Below, piece after piece: positions 34,628 through 44,008 of a stretch of DNA of 64,000 nt. The DNA comes from Planococcus rifietoensis. GTDB taxonomy: Bacteria; Bacillota; Bacilli; Bacillales_A; Planococcaceae. The position numbers were made by a program, and so were the translations under genes. Every line of letters starts with the position of its first letter. The first letter of the stretch is position 1. The stretch lies in NCBI RefSeq assembly GCF_001465795.2, contig NZ_CP013659.2, forward strand, positions 2,002,501 through 2,066,500, written 5' to 3'. Under the pieces are notes generated by a model. The model saw nothing but the letters and a program-made list of their open reading frames with translations. It made no database searches and was not told the DNA's origin.

Positions 34628-35287
34628 ATGCGCGTCGCCATATTCGATTTCGATGGCACTTTATATGCAAAAGAGACATTTCAATTGATGATGAACCATT
34701 TAAAGAACCACCCGATCCACAGCCGCAGATACCGTAAATTTTACCGTGCCATCATGCCGCCATATATCGGCCATAAACTGAAAATCTACCCGGAAGCGAA
34801 AATGAGGGCTCGTTCCGTCCAGGCCTACCTCGCCGCACTCGAGACTTTTTCCAAACAAGAACTGGAAGAATACTTCGGCGAAATCGCCGAACTCATGCAC
34901 GATGATTTCAACCACGAAGTCGTCGAGCGCCTAAAGCAGCACGTCTCCAACGAAGACTATTGCATGCTCGTCTCCGGCGCATTTACGCCGCTCTTGCATG
35001 CCGTAACGAAGGAATTGCCGATTGAGAAAATCATCGGTACAGAAGTTCCTTATGAAGCAGATATTCTTGCACACAGAACACCTGTTATCCATATCCAGGG
35101 GCCGCTCAAAACCGAAAAGATCTTGGAAGCACTTGGCGATCAAGCAATCGATTGGAAAAACAGCTATGCCTACGGCGACAGCCTGTCAGATGTACCTGTA
35201 CTGGAACTTGTCGGCAATCCCGTCGCTGTTCGTCCCGAACCGCGACTGCGAACACTCGCCTCTGAACGTAATTGGGAAATTATTTAA
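34628..35287 (+). CDS. HAD subfamily IB phosphatase
   Basis: A 219-residue phosphatase. Motif I is FDFDGTLY at the N-terminus, motif II is MLVSGAFTPLL, the lysine motif is LKTEKIL, and motif IV is YGDSLSDVPVLELVG. The cap between motifs I and II is helical, as in phosphoserine phosphatase-like subfamily IB enzymes. The substrate is unknown. A single gene with its own terminator. Confidence 0.87.
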   Translation: MRVAIFDFDGTLYAKETFQLMMNHLKNHPIHSRRYRKFYRAIMPPYIGHKLKIYPEAKMRARSVQAYLAALETFSKQELEEYFGEIAELMHDDFNHEVVERLKQHVSNEDYCMLVSGAFTPLLHAVTKELPIEKIIGTEVPYEADILAHRTPVIHIQGPLKTEKILEALGDQAIDWKNSYAYGDSLSDVPVLELVGNPVAVRPEPRLRTLASERNWEII

Positions 35288-35318
35288 AAAAGAATCGCAC
35301 ATAGCGATTCTTTTTTTA
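35285..35318. terminator. Terminator between the HAD gene and the ABC exporter operon
   Basis: AAAAAAGAATCGC/GCGATTCTTTTTTT with a five-base loop; it serves both converging units. Confidence 0.88.
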
Positions 35319-36422
35319 TTATGAAGCGCTGCGCCATTCCATCAAACGGATGGCAATCGCCATGCAGATGCTGCCGAAACCAAGCAGCAGCAATAACGGC
35401 ATCGCGACCGCCTTCAGGCCGTTTCCGTAGACGGCGACACTCGTTAACGCCTGCAAACCGTACGTGATGGGCAATGCTTTCGAGACCGCGAGCAGGATTT
35501 CATTGGTCACCAGCTCAATCGGCCAGAACGCCCCGCCCACCATCGCCATTCCCGTCGCGACAATCGGAATGACGGCACCAAGCTGCTGCGGTTTGGTGAT
35601 GAGCGAGATAATCAACAGCCCGAGTGCGACGATGGAAAATGTGTAGCATGCCGCAATGGCGATCAATAGCCAGAATCGATCCCCTAGCTCAAAGCCGAAC
35701 GCAAAGCGGAACAATAGGAAAATAAGCGTAATCTGGGAAAAACCGATCAAAAAACTATAGCCCAGATGGCCAAGATACATCTGCCATTTGCGGACCGGCG
35801 AAATGATCATCCGGCTCCAGGTCCCTGTCCTCTTTTCATCCACGATGCGTACCAGGCTGAACATGATCGTATAGATGACAAAGAACAAGGTCATGCCAAA
35901 CAATAGCTGAAGCTGCCCATTGTATTGAAAACTGTCTTCCTCGCCTTGCAGCGATTCAACTGATAGCGTTAACGCCGGTTCAGACAAGGCCGACTCCATT
36001 TCCGACCTGATTCCTGGTGTCGTTTGCTCCGCATTTTCGAGACGCAATTCTTCTGAATAGATGCGTCTCAGGAACGAATCCAAGGCAAAACGCGCCGGAT
36101 CTTCCCTGCCGACAAGCAAACGGTAATCAGCTTCAAGCAAATTGACGGCTTGGGAGACGTCTCCTTCCGCTACATATGAACGGGCTTCGGATTCGGACAT
36201 TAATTCAAACTGGAATTGTTCTCCGCCGTTCAAACGTTCAATCCAAGTTTGTGCTTGCTGATTGTTCATTGATTTATCCGCATAGACGGGAATCATTTGC
36301 GGCCCGCTTTGCCCGCCTGCCGCTGTAACAGAGACGAAAATGACGGTAAGCCCGAACATCGCCAACACGAGCAGGGGTTTTCGGTAAAAACGGCGCCATT
36401 GCAGTAAGAATACAGCTTTCAT
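35319..36422 (-). CDS. ABC-2 type exporter permease (LnrN-like)
   Basis: A 367-residue permease with one membrane segment at the N-terminus, a large external domain (about residues 35-185) and five or six segments at the C-terminus, the ABC-2 layout. Conserved ENAxxxPG-type TWSRMIISPVRKWQMYLG sits after the second segment. With the paralogous permease and ATPase upstream it forms a three-gene exporter resembling LnrLMN (YfiLMN), which removes linearmycin-type lipids in Bacillus subtilis. The actual drug is unknown. It overlaps the previous gene by four bases. Confidence 0.8.
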   Translation of the reverse strand: MKAVFLLQWRRFYRKPLLVLAMFGLTVIFVSVTAAGGQSGPQMIPVYADKSMNNQQAQTWIERLNGGEQFQFELMSESEARSYVAEGDVSQAVNLLEADYRLLVGREDPARFALDSFLRRIYSEELRLENAEQTTPGIRSEMESALSEPALTLSVESLQGEEDSFQYNGQLQLLFGMTLFFVIYTIMFSLVRIVDEKRTGTWSRMIISPVRKWQMYLGHLGYSFLIGFSQITLIFLLFRFAFGFELGDRFWLLIAIAACYTFSIVALGLLIISLITKPQQLGAVIPIVATGMAMVGGAFWPIELVTNEILLAVSKALPITYGLQALTSVAVYGNGLKAVAMPLLLLLGFGSICMAIAIRLMEWRSAS

Positions 36423-37678
36423 GCCGCTCCCCCCTTTCTCGGAAATATGGCGAGTGCCAATAGCAAGAAGATTACTGCTACGACCGCAATCCGCAAGAGC
36501 GGACCTGTCAATTGGCCGAGCTCAGGTTCTAACAGCCAGGAAAAATAGGCGGACAGCGCCGCTCCGTTCGGGGTCCAATTGCCGATCGCCCGAAGCATTT
36601 CGGGCATGCCGTCAAGCGGCATAAAACTGCCGCCGACAAACGCCATTAGGGAAATGACACCGCCTGAGAAAATCGCTGGCACGGCATCGCTTTCAAGTCT
36701 CAAGGTTATAGCAACCATCAGAGCTGCGAGGCAACCGACCGATAATGCCAGTACGATGGAAATGATGGCGATCCCCGACCAAAAAGCCCAAGAATCCGCT
36801 GCAAATGTCTGGAACAACAACGCCGACAAGCCGAACAATAAAGTAAGCTGCACCGAGACAATTGCCGCTGCAGCGATGGCCTTGCTGCTCAAATACAGCA
36901 GCGGCGGCCGGTTCGACAAACGGATCCGGTCGAAAACCATCTGCTTTTGTTCAAGATTCGCCTGTCCGGCAATCGTGGACCCGACAAACAACACAAACAT
37001 GACGGCCATGCCGATCGTATAGTATTGAAACGAAGTGATCGGCTGACGTGCAGTGATCGTTTCAATGCCGCCAGACACTTCCGTTGCCGATTGTTGTCCC
37101 GACAGCCTGGAAATCGATGCTTCAAAATTTACGGTGCGCACAAATTCGTTGAGGATGGACTTGAGAACATCTGTTTGCGGAGATGATAAATCCGCTACCA
37201 GCAATTCCAGTTCGCCGCTTTTGCTTTCGCCAAACAGCATATTTCTCAGGGAATCTTCTGTAAACCCTTGCGGCAAGGTAATGACCGCATCCACCGTTTC
37301 TTCATCCAGGCTTTCTTGCGCCTCTGCCCGGCCCATCCGTTCAATCGTTATTAATTCACTCAAACTCTCATCTTCCAGAAGGGAGACAAGCATCGTTTGC
37401 GGACTGGCCGATTCAGCCGCCTGTTTCAGCGCTTGTGTTTCTTCCGGTGGCAGCCCCATTTCCTCGATATCACTTTGAAGCGACGCCACTGCCTGCGCTT
37501 CGTCCTCTTGTGACACAAGCGCTATGTCCATTTCCAAAGCTTCCAAATCCCCTGAAAAAATGCCGCGCAGTGAAAAGCCGAGAATCGCGATGAGTAAAAA
37601 AGGCATCGCTAAAAGTATCAATAGTTCGGAACGGTCGCGGAGCAATAACATGATGTCTTTTATCAAAAAAGCGCCCAT
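36419..37678 (-). CDS. ABC-2 type exporter permease (LnrM-like)
   Basis: A 419-residue permease, paralogous to the gene downstream, with the same layout: an N-terminal membrane segment (LLILLAMPFLLIAILGFSLRGIF), a long external domain, and six C-terminal segments. QKQMVFDRIRLSNRPPLLYLSSK is the cytoplasmic elbow typical of the family. A GGAGGGGAGC ribosome site precedes its ATG, 13 bases after the ATPase gene. Confidence 0.8.
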   Translation of the reverse strand: MGAFLIKDIMLLLRDRSELLILLAMPFLLIAILGFSLRGIFSGDLEALEMDIALVSQEDEAQAVASLQSDIEEMGLPPEETQALKQAAESASPQTMLVSLLEDESLSELITIERMGRAEAQESLDEETVDAVITLPQGFTEDSLRNMLFGESKSGELELLVADLSSPQTDVLKSILNEFVRTVNFEASISRLSGQQSATEVSGGIETITARQPITSFQYYTIGMAVMFVLFVGSTIAGQANLEQKQMVFDRIRLSNRPPLLYLSSKAIAAAAIVSVQLTLLFGLSALLFQTFAADSWAFWSGIAIISIVLALSVGCLAALMVAITLRLESDAVPAIFSGGVISLMAFVGGSFMPLDGMPEMLRAIGNWTPNGAALSAYFSWLLEPELGQLTGPLLRIAVVAVIFLLLALAIFPRKGGAA

Positions 37679-37691
37679 AAAGCTCCCCTCC

Positions 37692-38624
37692 TCAGTCCCT
37701 TAATTTGCGACCAGTCAGCCGCAGGAATACGTCTTCAAGGGTCGGCGTCTGGACATTGACGTTGACCACTTGGGCCCCGTAGCGTTCCGCTTCGTGGAAC
37801 AAAGCCGCAAGCAATCTTGTTCCTTTCGGGATGATCAGCTTCAAGCTATGCTCCTCAGCTGTCGCCTGCTGCACCCCTTCTATTTCGCTGAGTTTTGTAA
37901 AGAGTTCCGGATAACTTTGGTCGAAATCGATCAACACCGTTTCCTGATCCGACAAAATCGCTTTGAGCTCTTCTTTCGTTCCTTCCGCGATGACTTTTCC
38001 GTGGTCCATGATGTAGACGCGGTCACAGAGCTTTTCCACTTCTTCCATGTAATGGCTCGTATAGAGGACCGTCATTCCTTCGTCCTGGTTGAGCTTGCGG
38101 ATTGTCTCTAACAGGTGGTTGCGCGATTGCGGGTCGATGCCGACTGTCGGTTCGTCCATGATCAGCACTTCCGGTTCATGCATCATCGCTGCTGCCAAAT
38201 TGACCCTCCGCTGCATGCCTCCAGAATAATTTTTGACCAGCTCTTTTTTCCGGTCTGCCAAACCGACGAGTTCCAGCACATAATCGATGCGCTGTTCGAG
38301 CTCGTTTCCCGACAATCCGTAAAGCCGGCCAAAGAACTTCAAGTTCTCATAAGCGCTCAACTCTTCGTATAAGGCTATTTTTTGCGGCACGACGCCAAGC
38401 ACACGGCGCATTTCACCAGGCTTTTTCAACACGCTCTTGCCGTTAAGCTTCACATCTCCCGAGCTCGGCTTCATCAACGTGGAAATCATGGCAATCGCCG
38501 TGGACTTGCCAGCCCCGTTCGGCCCCAATAGCCCAACCGATTCCCCTTGCCTAAGCACCAAACTCACATCATCGACCGCAATGGTATCTTTGAATTTTTT
38601 TGTCAGCTGCTCCGTTTCAAGCAT
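37692..38624 (-). CDS. ABC exporter ATP-binding protein (LnrL-like)
   Basis: A 310-residue ATPase. Walker A is GPNGAGKST, the Q loop is GVVPQKIALYEELSAYENL, the signature is NYSGGMQRRV, Walker B is VLIMDEPTVGID and the H loop is TSHYMEE. The C-terminal extension after residue 220 is typical of DrrA/LnrL-type drug exporters. It is the first gene of the exporter operon; no two-component regulator of the LnrJK type is adjacent. Confidence 0.9.
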   Translation of the reverse strand: MLETEQLTKKFKDTIAVDDVSLVLRQGESVGLLGPNGAGKSTAIAMISTLMKPSSGDVKLNGKSVLKKPGEMRRVLGVVPQKIALYEELSAYENLKFFGRLYGLSGNELEQRIDYVLELVGLADRKKELVKNYSGGMQRRVNLAAAMMHEPEVLIMDEPTVGIDPQSRNHLLETIRKLNQDEGMTVLYTSHYMEEVEKLCDRVYIMDHGKVIAEGTKEELKAILSDQETVLIDFDQSYPELFTKLSEIEGVQQATAEEHSLKLIIPKGTRLLAALFHEAERYGAQVVNVNVQTPTLEDVFLRLTGRKLRD

Positions 38625-38754
38625 AAGGCACCTCCATTCCTAAAACTCTTGTTAAATCTATCCTACTGCAATTCACAAAAAATGCCATTATATTCTATAA
38701 AGAATATTCACTCTTTTGCTGTGAATTTCTCTCCCATCTATTTCTGCTCACAAT

Positions 38755-38787
38755 AAAAAGACAGAGCTCCAAGGCTCTGTCTTTTTA
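38755..38787 (-). terminator. Terminator of pcp
   Basis: AAAAAGACAGAGC/GCTCTGTCTTTTT stem with a six-base loop just after the pcp stop. Confidence 0.85.
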
Positions 38788-38794
38788 AGTTTCA

Positions 38795-39406
38795 TTATCT
38801 TTCATCAGCCATCGTTTCCAAACAAATCCGCACGCCGCGCAATAAGTCTTCATGGGACCAGCTCGGCAGCTTTCCGTGTTCAATTGCCAATTGGTGATCC
38901 GCCGGTATATGGATAAAGCCCGACAGCATTTCCGGCTTGTTCGTAGCTGCGTAATGAAGTCCCTCATACATAATATTATTGCATAGATATGCACCAGCTG
39001 TATTGGAAATCTCCGCTGGAAGCCCTGCCTGAATCAAAGATTGTGTCATCTTGCGCACCGGCAAAGTCGATAAATAAGCGGCGGGCCCTTGTGCAGAAAT
39101 CGGTTCATCGACCGGCTGGTAGCCTTCATTATCGGCATCACCATCTTTGACATTAAGTGCGACACGCTCGGGCGTAATCTTGTAGCGGCCAGCTGCAAGC
39201 CCCAAAGAAACGACTGCATCAGGCTTCAACTCATCGATCCATTGCACTATCAGTTCACCTGAATGATTAAAATCGACCGGCAAGATACGGCTGATGATGC
39301 GGTATCCGCCAATCTGTTCGCCGTCCAATTTCTCCGCAATTCTCATCGTTGGGTTGACCGTGTATTCCAAAAAAGGTTCGAATCCTGTCAAAAGCAAAGT
39401 TTCCAT
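38795..39406 (-). CDS. pcp: Pyrrolidone-carboxylate peptidase
   Basis: A 203-residue cysteine peptidase (C15) that removes N-terminal pyroglutamate from peptides. LLTGFEPF and NPTMRIAEKLDG open the fold; the catalytic glutamate, cysteine and histidine motifs appear as PERVALNVKDGD, SNTAGAYLCNNIMYEGL and SGFIHIPADHQL. ATG 39406 has GGAGTG nine bases before. A single-gene unit with its own terminator. Cytoplasmic. Confidence 0.93.
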   Translation of the reverse strand: METLLLTGFEPFLEYTVNPTMRIAEKLDGEQIGGYRIISRILPVDFNHSGELIVQWIDELKPDAVVSLGLAAGRYKITPERVALNVKDGDADNEGYQPVDEPISAQGPAAYLSTLPVRKMTQSLIQAGLPAEISNTAGAYLCNNIMYEGLHYAATNKPEMLSGFIHIPADHQLAIEHGKLPSWSHEDLLRGVRICLETMADER

Positions 39407-39539
39407 CTTTTCACACTCCAATTTTCTGAACTATTTGAATTAATAATTATTCATTAATATGTATAAAAACTCTTTTACTTGTTGTGTCGTCGTGTTAAGA
39501 TTCATTTTATCGAATAAACATACAACGGAGGGAATTATT

Positions 39540-40310
39540 ATGAAGAAATCATATTTACTTGCAGGCGGCGTTGCTGCACTGCTATTGACAGCTTGCGGCC
39601 AAGAAGACACAGCGACTGGAGCTGCCGAGCAAAAAGAAGTATTGGAAATGGGTACATCCGCTGAGTTCGCGCCTTTTGAATCGCGCAACCCACAAGGCGA
39701 CATCGTCGGGTTTGATATCGACCTTGCTAATTATATCGCAGATGAACTTGGGGTTGAACTGAAAATCACCGACATGAAATTCGACGGTTTGATCGGCGCT
39801 TTGCAAAATGACCGTGTCGACCTGGTATTGGCTGGCATGTCAGCGACGGATGCCCGTAAGGAAAACGTCGACTTCTCCACGGAATACAACCATTCTGGTG
39901 AAATGTTCGTCTCCCAAAAAGGCTCAGGCCTCGAAACGCTTGAAGACCTGGAAGGATTGACGGTTGGCGTCCAACTCGGAACGATCCAGGAAGAAGGCGC
40001 CAAGAGCATCATCGAGGAAGAAGCGATCGATTTCGAACTGAAGGCGCTCGATGATTCCGGCGCGTTGATCCAGGAAATCCTTTCCGGACGCATTGATGCT
40101 GCCTACATGGATAAGCAAGTCGCGCTCGGCTATATCGAAGCACAGGGGCTTGACGCATTTGACGATCCGACGACGGCTTCTCCTGGCATGGCTGTTGCCT
40201 TCCCGAAAGGCAGTGACTTGGTGGATGATGTCAACGCCGTCCTCGCTGAAATGGAAGAGAGCGGCAAACTCGATGAACTAAAAGACAAATGGCTCACAGA
40301 CGAGCAGTAA
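39540..40310 (+). CDS. Amino-acid ABC transporter substrate-binding lipoprotein
   Basis: A 256-residue protein. The lipobox LLLTAC follows a short hydrophobic stretch (MKKSYLLAGGVAALLLTACGQ), so it is anchored as a lipoprotein. The SBP_bac_3 fold is evident: MGTSAEFAPFESRNPQGDIVGFDIDLANYIADELGVELKITDMKFDGLIGALQNDRVDLVLAGM. Ligands of this cluster are polar amino acids or arginine/glutamine. ATG 39540 has an ACGGAGGG ribosome site; the frame before it is leader. First gene of a three-gene importer operon. Confidence 0.92.
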   Translation: MKKSYLLAGGVAALLLTACGQEDTATGAAEQKEVLEMGTSAEFAPFESRNPQGDIVGFDIDLANYIADELGVELKITDMKFDGLIGALQNDRVDLVLAGMSATDARKENVDFSTEYNHSGEMFVSQKGSGLETLEDLEGLTVGVQLGTIQEEGAKSIIEEEAIDFELKALDDSGALIQEILSGRIDAAYMDKQVALGYIEAQGLDAFDDPTTASPGMAVAFPKGSDLVDDVNAVLAEMEESGKLDELKDKWLTDEQ

Positions 40311-40341
40311 AATTCGCCCTTAGAAAAGAGTTGGAACTGTT

Positions 40342-41001
40342 ATGAATCTAGATTTTTCACAAATCGTCCCGTATATTCCCTTCATGCTCGAAGGGATTTG
40401 GGTGACTTTAAAATTCGTCTTTTTCGCGATCATTCTCGGCTCCATTCTCGGGACCGTGCTGGCACTGTTTAAAATCGGTTCAGCAAAGCCGATGAGATGG
40501 TTCGCCGATGCTTATACGTCGATTTTTCGTGGAACGCCGCTTATCTTGCAGCTGATGATCATTTATTATTCGATCCCCCAATTGACCGGCTATGATATCT
40601 CGCCATTTCTATCCGCAATTCTCGCATTCGGCTTGAACTCCTCCGCTTATATTTCGGAAATCATCCGTGCCGGCATCCAGGCAGTCGACAAAGGCCAGCT
40701 GGAAGCGGCGCAAGCTCTCGGCGTCCCGTATGGCGCGATGATGAAAGACATTATCTTACCGCAAGCGCTGAAGAACATCTTGCCTGCCTTGATGAATGAA
40801 TTCATCACCTTAACGAAAGAATCCGCCATCGTCTCGACGATCGGCTATCTGGACTTGATGCGCCGCGCCCAAGTGGTCGGGGCAGACTTGTTCCGCAACT
40901 TTGAGCCGCTATTGTTTGTCGGCCTGATCTATTGGTGCCTGGTCATGGGCTTAACGGTAATCGGGCGCATGGTCGAAAGGAGATTGAAGCTTAGTGATTG
41001 A
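40342..41001 (+). CDS. Amino-acid ABC transporter permease (HisM/GlnP type)
   Basis: A 219-residue permease with five membrane segments. The cytoplasmic EAA loop [35 protein letters not shown] is intact. The polar amino-acid family start ([35 protein letters not shown]) is clear. It works as a homodimer with the ATPase below. Confidence 0.93.
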   Translation: MNLDFSQIVPYIPFMLEGIWVTLKFVFFAIILGSILGTVLALFKIGSAKPMRWFADAYTSIFRGTPLILQLMIIYYSIPQLTGYDISPFLSAILAFGLNSSAYISEIIRAGIQAVDKGQLEAAQALGVPYGAMMKDIILPQALKNILPALMNEFITLTKESAIVSTIGYLDLMRRAQVVGADLFRNFEPLLFVGLIYWCLVMGLTVIGRMVERRLKLSD

Positions 41002-41716
41002 TGTACAAGCCTTATCGAAAAAATTCGGGGACAACCTCGTATTGAGCGATATTACAACCAGTATCCAAAAAGGCGAAGTCGTCGCGATCATCGGCCCGTC
41101 CGGATCCGGTAAATCAACCTTTCTGCGCTGCTTGAATTTACTGGAGACACCGAGCTCGGGAAGCATCGAAATCAATGGCAAGAACTTGACCGCCTCCAAA
41201 AAAGAAATTCACAAAATCCGCCAGCAAATCGGCATGGTGTTTCAGCATTTCCACCTTTTTCCCCACATGACGGTGCTGGAGAATTTAATGTATGCCCCGA
41301 TGAAAGCGAAAGGCATCAAAAAGTACGACGCTGAAGGAAAGGCACGCCAATTGCTTGAGCGCGTCGGCTTAGCACAAAAAGCCGATGCCTACCCGAATAG
41401 CTTATCCGGCGGCCAGAAGCAACGTGTCGCGATTGCACGCGCACTTGCCATGGAACCGGAACTCATGCTGTTCGATGAGCCGACTTCGGCACTCGACCCG
41501 GAAATGGTCAAGGAAGTATTAGAGGTCATGAAAGATCTTGCAAAATCCGGCATGACGATGGTTGTCGTCACCCATGAGATGGGCTTTGCGAGAGAAGTCG
41601 CAGACCGCGTGTTGTTTTTGGACCACGGCGCCCTTGTCGAAGAAGGCGAGCCTGAAAGCTTTTTCAAACATCCGGCGAGCGAACGCGCACGCGATTTCCT
41701 GGATAAAGTACTGTAA
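40994..41716 (+). CDS. Amino-acid ABC transporter ATP-binding protein
   Basis: A 240-residue ATPase. Walker [10 protein letters not shown], signature [15 protein letters not shown], Walker [14 protein letters not shown] and H-loop [14 protein letters not shown] are all present, as in GlnQ/ArtM. Starts with GTG, overlapping the permease end by eight bases. Last gene of the importer. Confidence 0.95.
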   Translation: MIDVQALSKKFGDNLVLSDITTSIQKGEVVAIIGPSGSGKSTFLRCLNLLETPSSGSIEINGKNLTASKKEIHKIRQQIGMVFQHFHLFPHMTVLENLMYAPMKAKGIKKYDAEGKARQLLERVGLAQKADAYPNSLSGGQKQRVAIARALAMEPELMLFDEPTSALDPEMVKEVLEVMKDLAKSGMTMVVVTHEMGFAREVADRVLFLDHGALVEEGEPESFFKHPASERARDFLDKVL

Positions 41717-41770
41717 CGGAAAACGTTCATGTGATGCTCAAAACTCTCGCCCATTTTCGGGTTTCCCTCG

Positions 41771-41779
41771 TGCTATAAT
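41771..41779 (+). promoter_or_regulatory. Extended -10 promoter of the membrane-anchored gene at 41819
   Basis: TGCTATAAT, a consensus extended -10 box, 40 bases before the start. No -35 box is obvious. Confidence 0.5.
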
Positions 41780-41818
41780 CGGTAGTGCAGGAAATACCCG
41801 AAATTTGAGGTGGAAATT

Positions 41819-42688
41819 TTGTTCAGAAAGATTGTCATATTGATCATTACTTTGTTTTTCATGGCACTGATCATTTTTACAGCAGTCATGTTTTTGAAAA
41901 ATGAAGAAACTCTTTATACCCACGAAGACGTTGAGCTCAGCATCGACAAGCCGACCTTCATCACACTCGGCGAAGCACAGACAGAAACAGATGGAAATGT
42001 CACCACTGACACCTATCCCTTGACCTTCCTGACCTTGTCGATCGGTTCGCTGGCCATTACGGAAGAAACTTTGCCGAACGGCGATATCCTCCTCTTCGAC
42101 AAAGTCGAAAACACCAGCTGGATGCCGTTTACGTTTTCGATGAACCGCAGCGGCGTGGAAGATGCCATGATTACACGTTGGAATGAAGATACGATGCTGC
42201 AGCAAGAGGAAGAAACATACGGCACTGATGCCACGCGCAATCCCTTTGGCGTCATTCGCAGTGCAGACACCGAAACGCTGCAAGGCAATATTTATGTGTC
42301 CCGCGGCTTGTCGCTTGGAAACGGTGAACGCGTACAGGAACTACGCCATGAGATCTACGATTTCCCTGTCGAAGAAGGCGTGATGGAAAAGAGCTTATGG
42401 CTCCCGCCGAAGCACCAAAGCGAAAGCTGGATGCTCATTTCAAGCGAAGCACTGTTCGACTCACCTGAAACCGAGACCAATTGGGTCCAATTCGCCAACG
42501 ACAACCGCCGCGCGCAATTCAATTGGCTGACGTCGGATGGCCCGCGCCAAAAGATGGCCTTGACGGATGATTTGCGGACCGAGCTTGCCTATACCATTCC
42601 AGAAGATCCGGAATCGGCGTACTCTGAATGGTTCGAGCAGACATCTTCACGCTTTTTTGAATCGATGCAACAGTATTTAGCTGAATAA
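41819..42688 (+). CDS. Membrane-anchored extracellular protein of unknown function
   Basis: A 289-residue protein. TTG 41819 is preferred over GTG 41810, as the GAGGTGG ribosome site overlaps the GTG. An N-terminal hydrophobic segment (IVILIITLFFMALIIFTAVMFL) anchors a large hydrophilic domain outside. The rest has few recognisable features: DAMITRWNEDTMLQQEEE, GLSLGNGERVQELRHEIYDFP. I do not recognise it. It has its own promoter and terminator, so is not part of the importer. Confidence 0.65.
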   Translation: MFRKIVILIITLFFMALIIFTAVMFLKNEETLYTHEDVELSIDKPTFITLGEAQTETDGNVTTDTYPLTFLTLSIGSLAITEETLPNGDILLFDKVENTSWMPFTFSMNRSGVEDAMITRWNEDTMLQQEEETYGTDATRNPFGVIRSADTETLQGNIYVSRGLSLGNGERVQELRHEIYDFPVEEGVMEKSLWLPPKHQSESWMLISSEALFDSPETETNWVQFANDNRRAQFNWLTSDGPRQKMALTDDLRTELAYTIPEDPESAYSEWFEQTSSRFFESMQQYLAE

Positions 42689-42691
42689 GCC

Positions 42692-42730
42692 CAAATCCCC
42701 CTCGCCTAAAAATTGGCCAGGGGGATTTTT
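42692..42730. terminator. Terminator between converging genes
   Basis: AAATCCCCCT/AGGGGGATTTTT outer stem with a GGCC/GGCC-like inner part. Confidence 0.75.
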
Positions 42731-42738
42731 AAAATTCC

Positions 42739-43515
42739 TTAAGTGACCGATTTCATCTGTTGATGGATTAAGAACCCGATATTCGCAATCAAATGATAGG
42801 CTTCCAGTGGATTACCCGCCCCTTCCACAAAAACCGCAGCGATGGCGACATTTTCTCCTTCCCCAAAAACCCCGACATCTGCCTGCAGGCCAGCCAGTTC
42901 ACCAGATTTTCCGTAAAACTGCACTTCATCTTCCTCGATGGCTCCTGTCAGTTTACGGCTTTGCTGATTGCCCAATATTTCCATGGCCCGTTTTCGCTCC
43001 CGCTCCGGCAATACGCCTGGCATGGCGAACGCTTCCATTAAGCGAATCATATCGCTTGCACTGGTTCGGTTATCGAGCCCTTTTTCAGCCGCTTCGAAAT
43101 CCATGAAGTGCCGCTCGATTTTCGTGTTGTTCAAACCAAGATCGCTGCACGCCTTATTGACGGTTTCTTTCCCAAGCAACTCCAGCACCGCATTCGAGGC
43201 GGCATTATCGGAAACGATAATCATCAAAGTCAATACATCCCATAAGGCTAATTCTTTAAGTGATGGCAGATGGTCCAGCACGCCTGCTCCTCCGGTCGGT
43301 TTGCCCCCGAAAGCAATTTTCTGGCCGCCCGACAGCGTGCCATTTGCGATTTGCCGGCACGCTTCGAATAAAAGGGCCAATTTGATTGTACTGGCTGCAC
43401 GCATCGTGTCACCGCTATTGATATACACTCGGCTTGACCGGAATTTAACTGCCACACTGACATGGCCTGAAGATTCGCCAATCAGTTCATTTATCGTCTT
43501 TTCCACCGCTGCCAC
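42739..43515 (-). CDS. Class A beta-lactamase-fold serine hydrolase without signal peptide
   Basis: A 258-residue protein with the penicillin-recognising hydrolase motifs: S-T-I-K at residues 42-45, S-D-N at 102-104 and K-S-G at 203-205, in the expected order. An acidic loop DFEAAEKGLDNRTSASDM matches the omega loop region of class A enzymes. Unlike true secreted beta-lactamases it starts directly with the enzyme domain; no signal peptide or lipobox is found up to GTG 43515. Whether it hydrolyses beta-lactams or another amide or ester in the cytoplasm is open. Confidence 0.8.
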   Translation of the reverse strand: MAAVEKTINELIGESSGHVSVAVKFRSSRVYINSGDTMRAASTIKLALLFEACRQIANGTLSGGQKIAFGGKPTGGAGVLDHLPSLKELALWDVLTLMIIVSDNAASNAVLELLGKETVNKACSDLGLNNTKIERHFMDFEAAEKGLDNRTSASDMIRLMEAFAMPGVLPERERKRAMEILGNQQSRKLTGAIEEDEVQFYGKSGELAGLQADVGVFGEGENVAIAAVFVEGAGNPLEAYHLIANIGFLIHQQMKSVT

Positions 43516-43665
43516 ACACCTTTCCTTGATGGTTCAATTCGGCAAAAATCATTCCAATCCTTTAAGTCAAATTAATATTAAAAAGACAGAATAATCTGTA
43601 TAATAAAAGATGAATATAGAGATGGTCCGTCGTTCTTGCGATTTTAACAGGAGGAGGATATCGTC

Positions 43666-43938
43666 ATGGAACGCAAATGGGTAGAACGGAAAGAAGTCGA
43701 ATTGCGGCTCGATGAAGAGTTCAATGCGATTTTGAACATGATCGGCGAAGGCGGCCCGGACTATGCAAGAATCGACGAAGACATGGAACCGAAGGAATTG
43801 AGGGATTGGCTTGCTGAAGAATTCGATTCGATCTTGAACATGATCGGCGAAGGTGGCCCAGACTATGCAAGGAACGATGAAGATATCGAAATGCAAATCA
43901 TGAAGCACGACGAAGCCAAATCCCGAGACCTTCATTGA
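43666..43938 (+). CDS. Small acidic protein with an internal duplication
   Basis: A 90-residue protein. Residues 17-41 and 51-75 are two copies (21 of 25 identical) of a unit holding EEF, ILNMIGEGGPDYAR and DED, spaced by 34 residues. It has no signal peptide, no cysteine and no membrane segment. AGGAGGAGG ribosome site and a terminator after the stop support a real gene. The family is not known to me. The invariant GEGGPDYAR suggests a repeated binding motif. Confidence 0.65.
   Translation: MERKWVERKEVELRLDEEFNAILNMIGEGGPDYARIDEDMEPKELRDWLAEEFDSILNMIGEGGPDYARNDEDIEMQIMKHDEAKSRDLH
43714..43890 (+). repeat. Two coding repeats (75 bases each, period 102) in the 90-residue gene
   Basis: 43714-43788 and 43816-43890 encode the duplicated 25-residue unit. 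Base differences are scattered and many are silent, so the duplication is not recent. Confidence 0.8.
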
Positions 43939-43940
43939 TT

Positions 43941-43972
43941 GCTCCCCCTTCTTAACCGGAGGGGGATTTTCT
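43941..43972 (+). terminator. Terminator of the 90-residue gene
   Basis: CTCCCCCTT pairs with GGAGGGGG, followed by TTTT. Confidence 0.6.
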
Positions 43973-43975
43973 ATT

Positions 43976-44005
43976 GAAAAAAGCACCAGCTCAGGGCTGG
44001 TGCTC
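43976..44005 (-). terminator. Terminator of the flavin monooxygenase gene
   Basis: AGCACCAGC/GCTGGTGCT stem; on the minus strand it is followed by a T run. Confidence 0.8.
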
Positions 44006-44008
44006 AAA

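Noticed and set aside
35319..38624. NatAB sodium exporter
   Set aside because: There are two long permeases with big external domains rather than one permease; the LnrLMN arrangement fits better.
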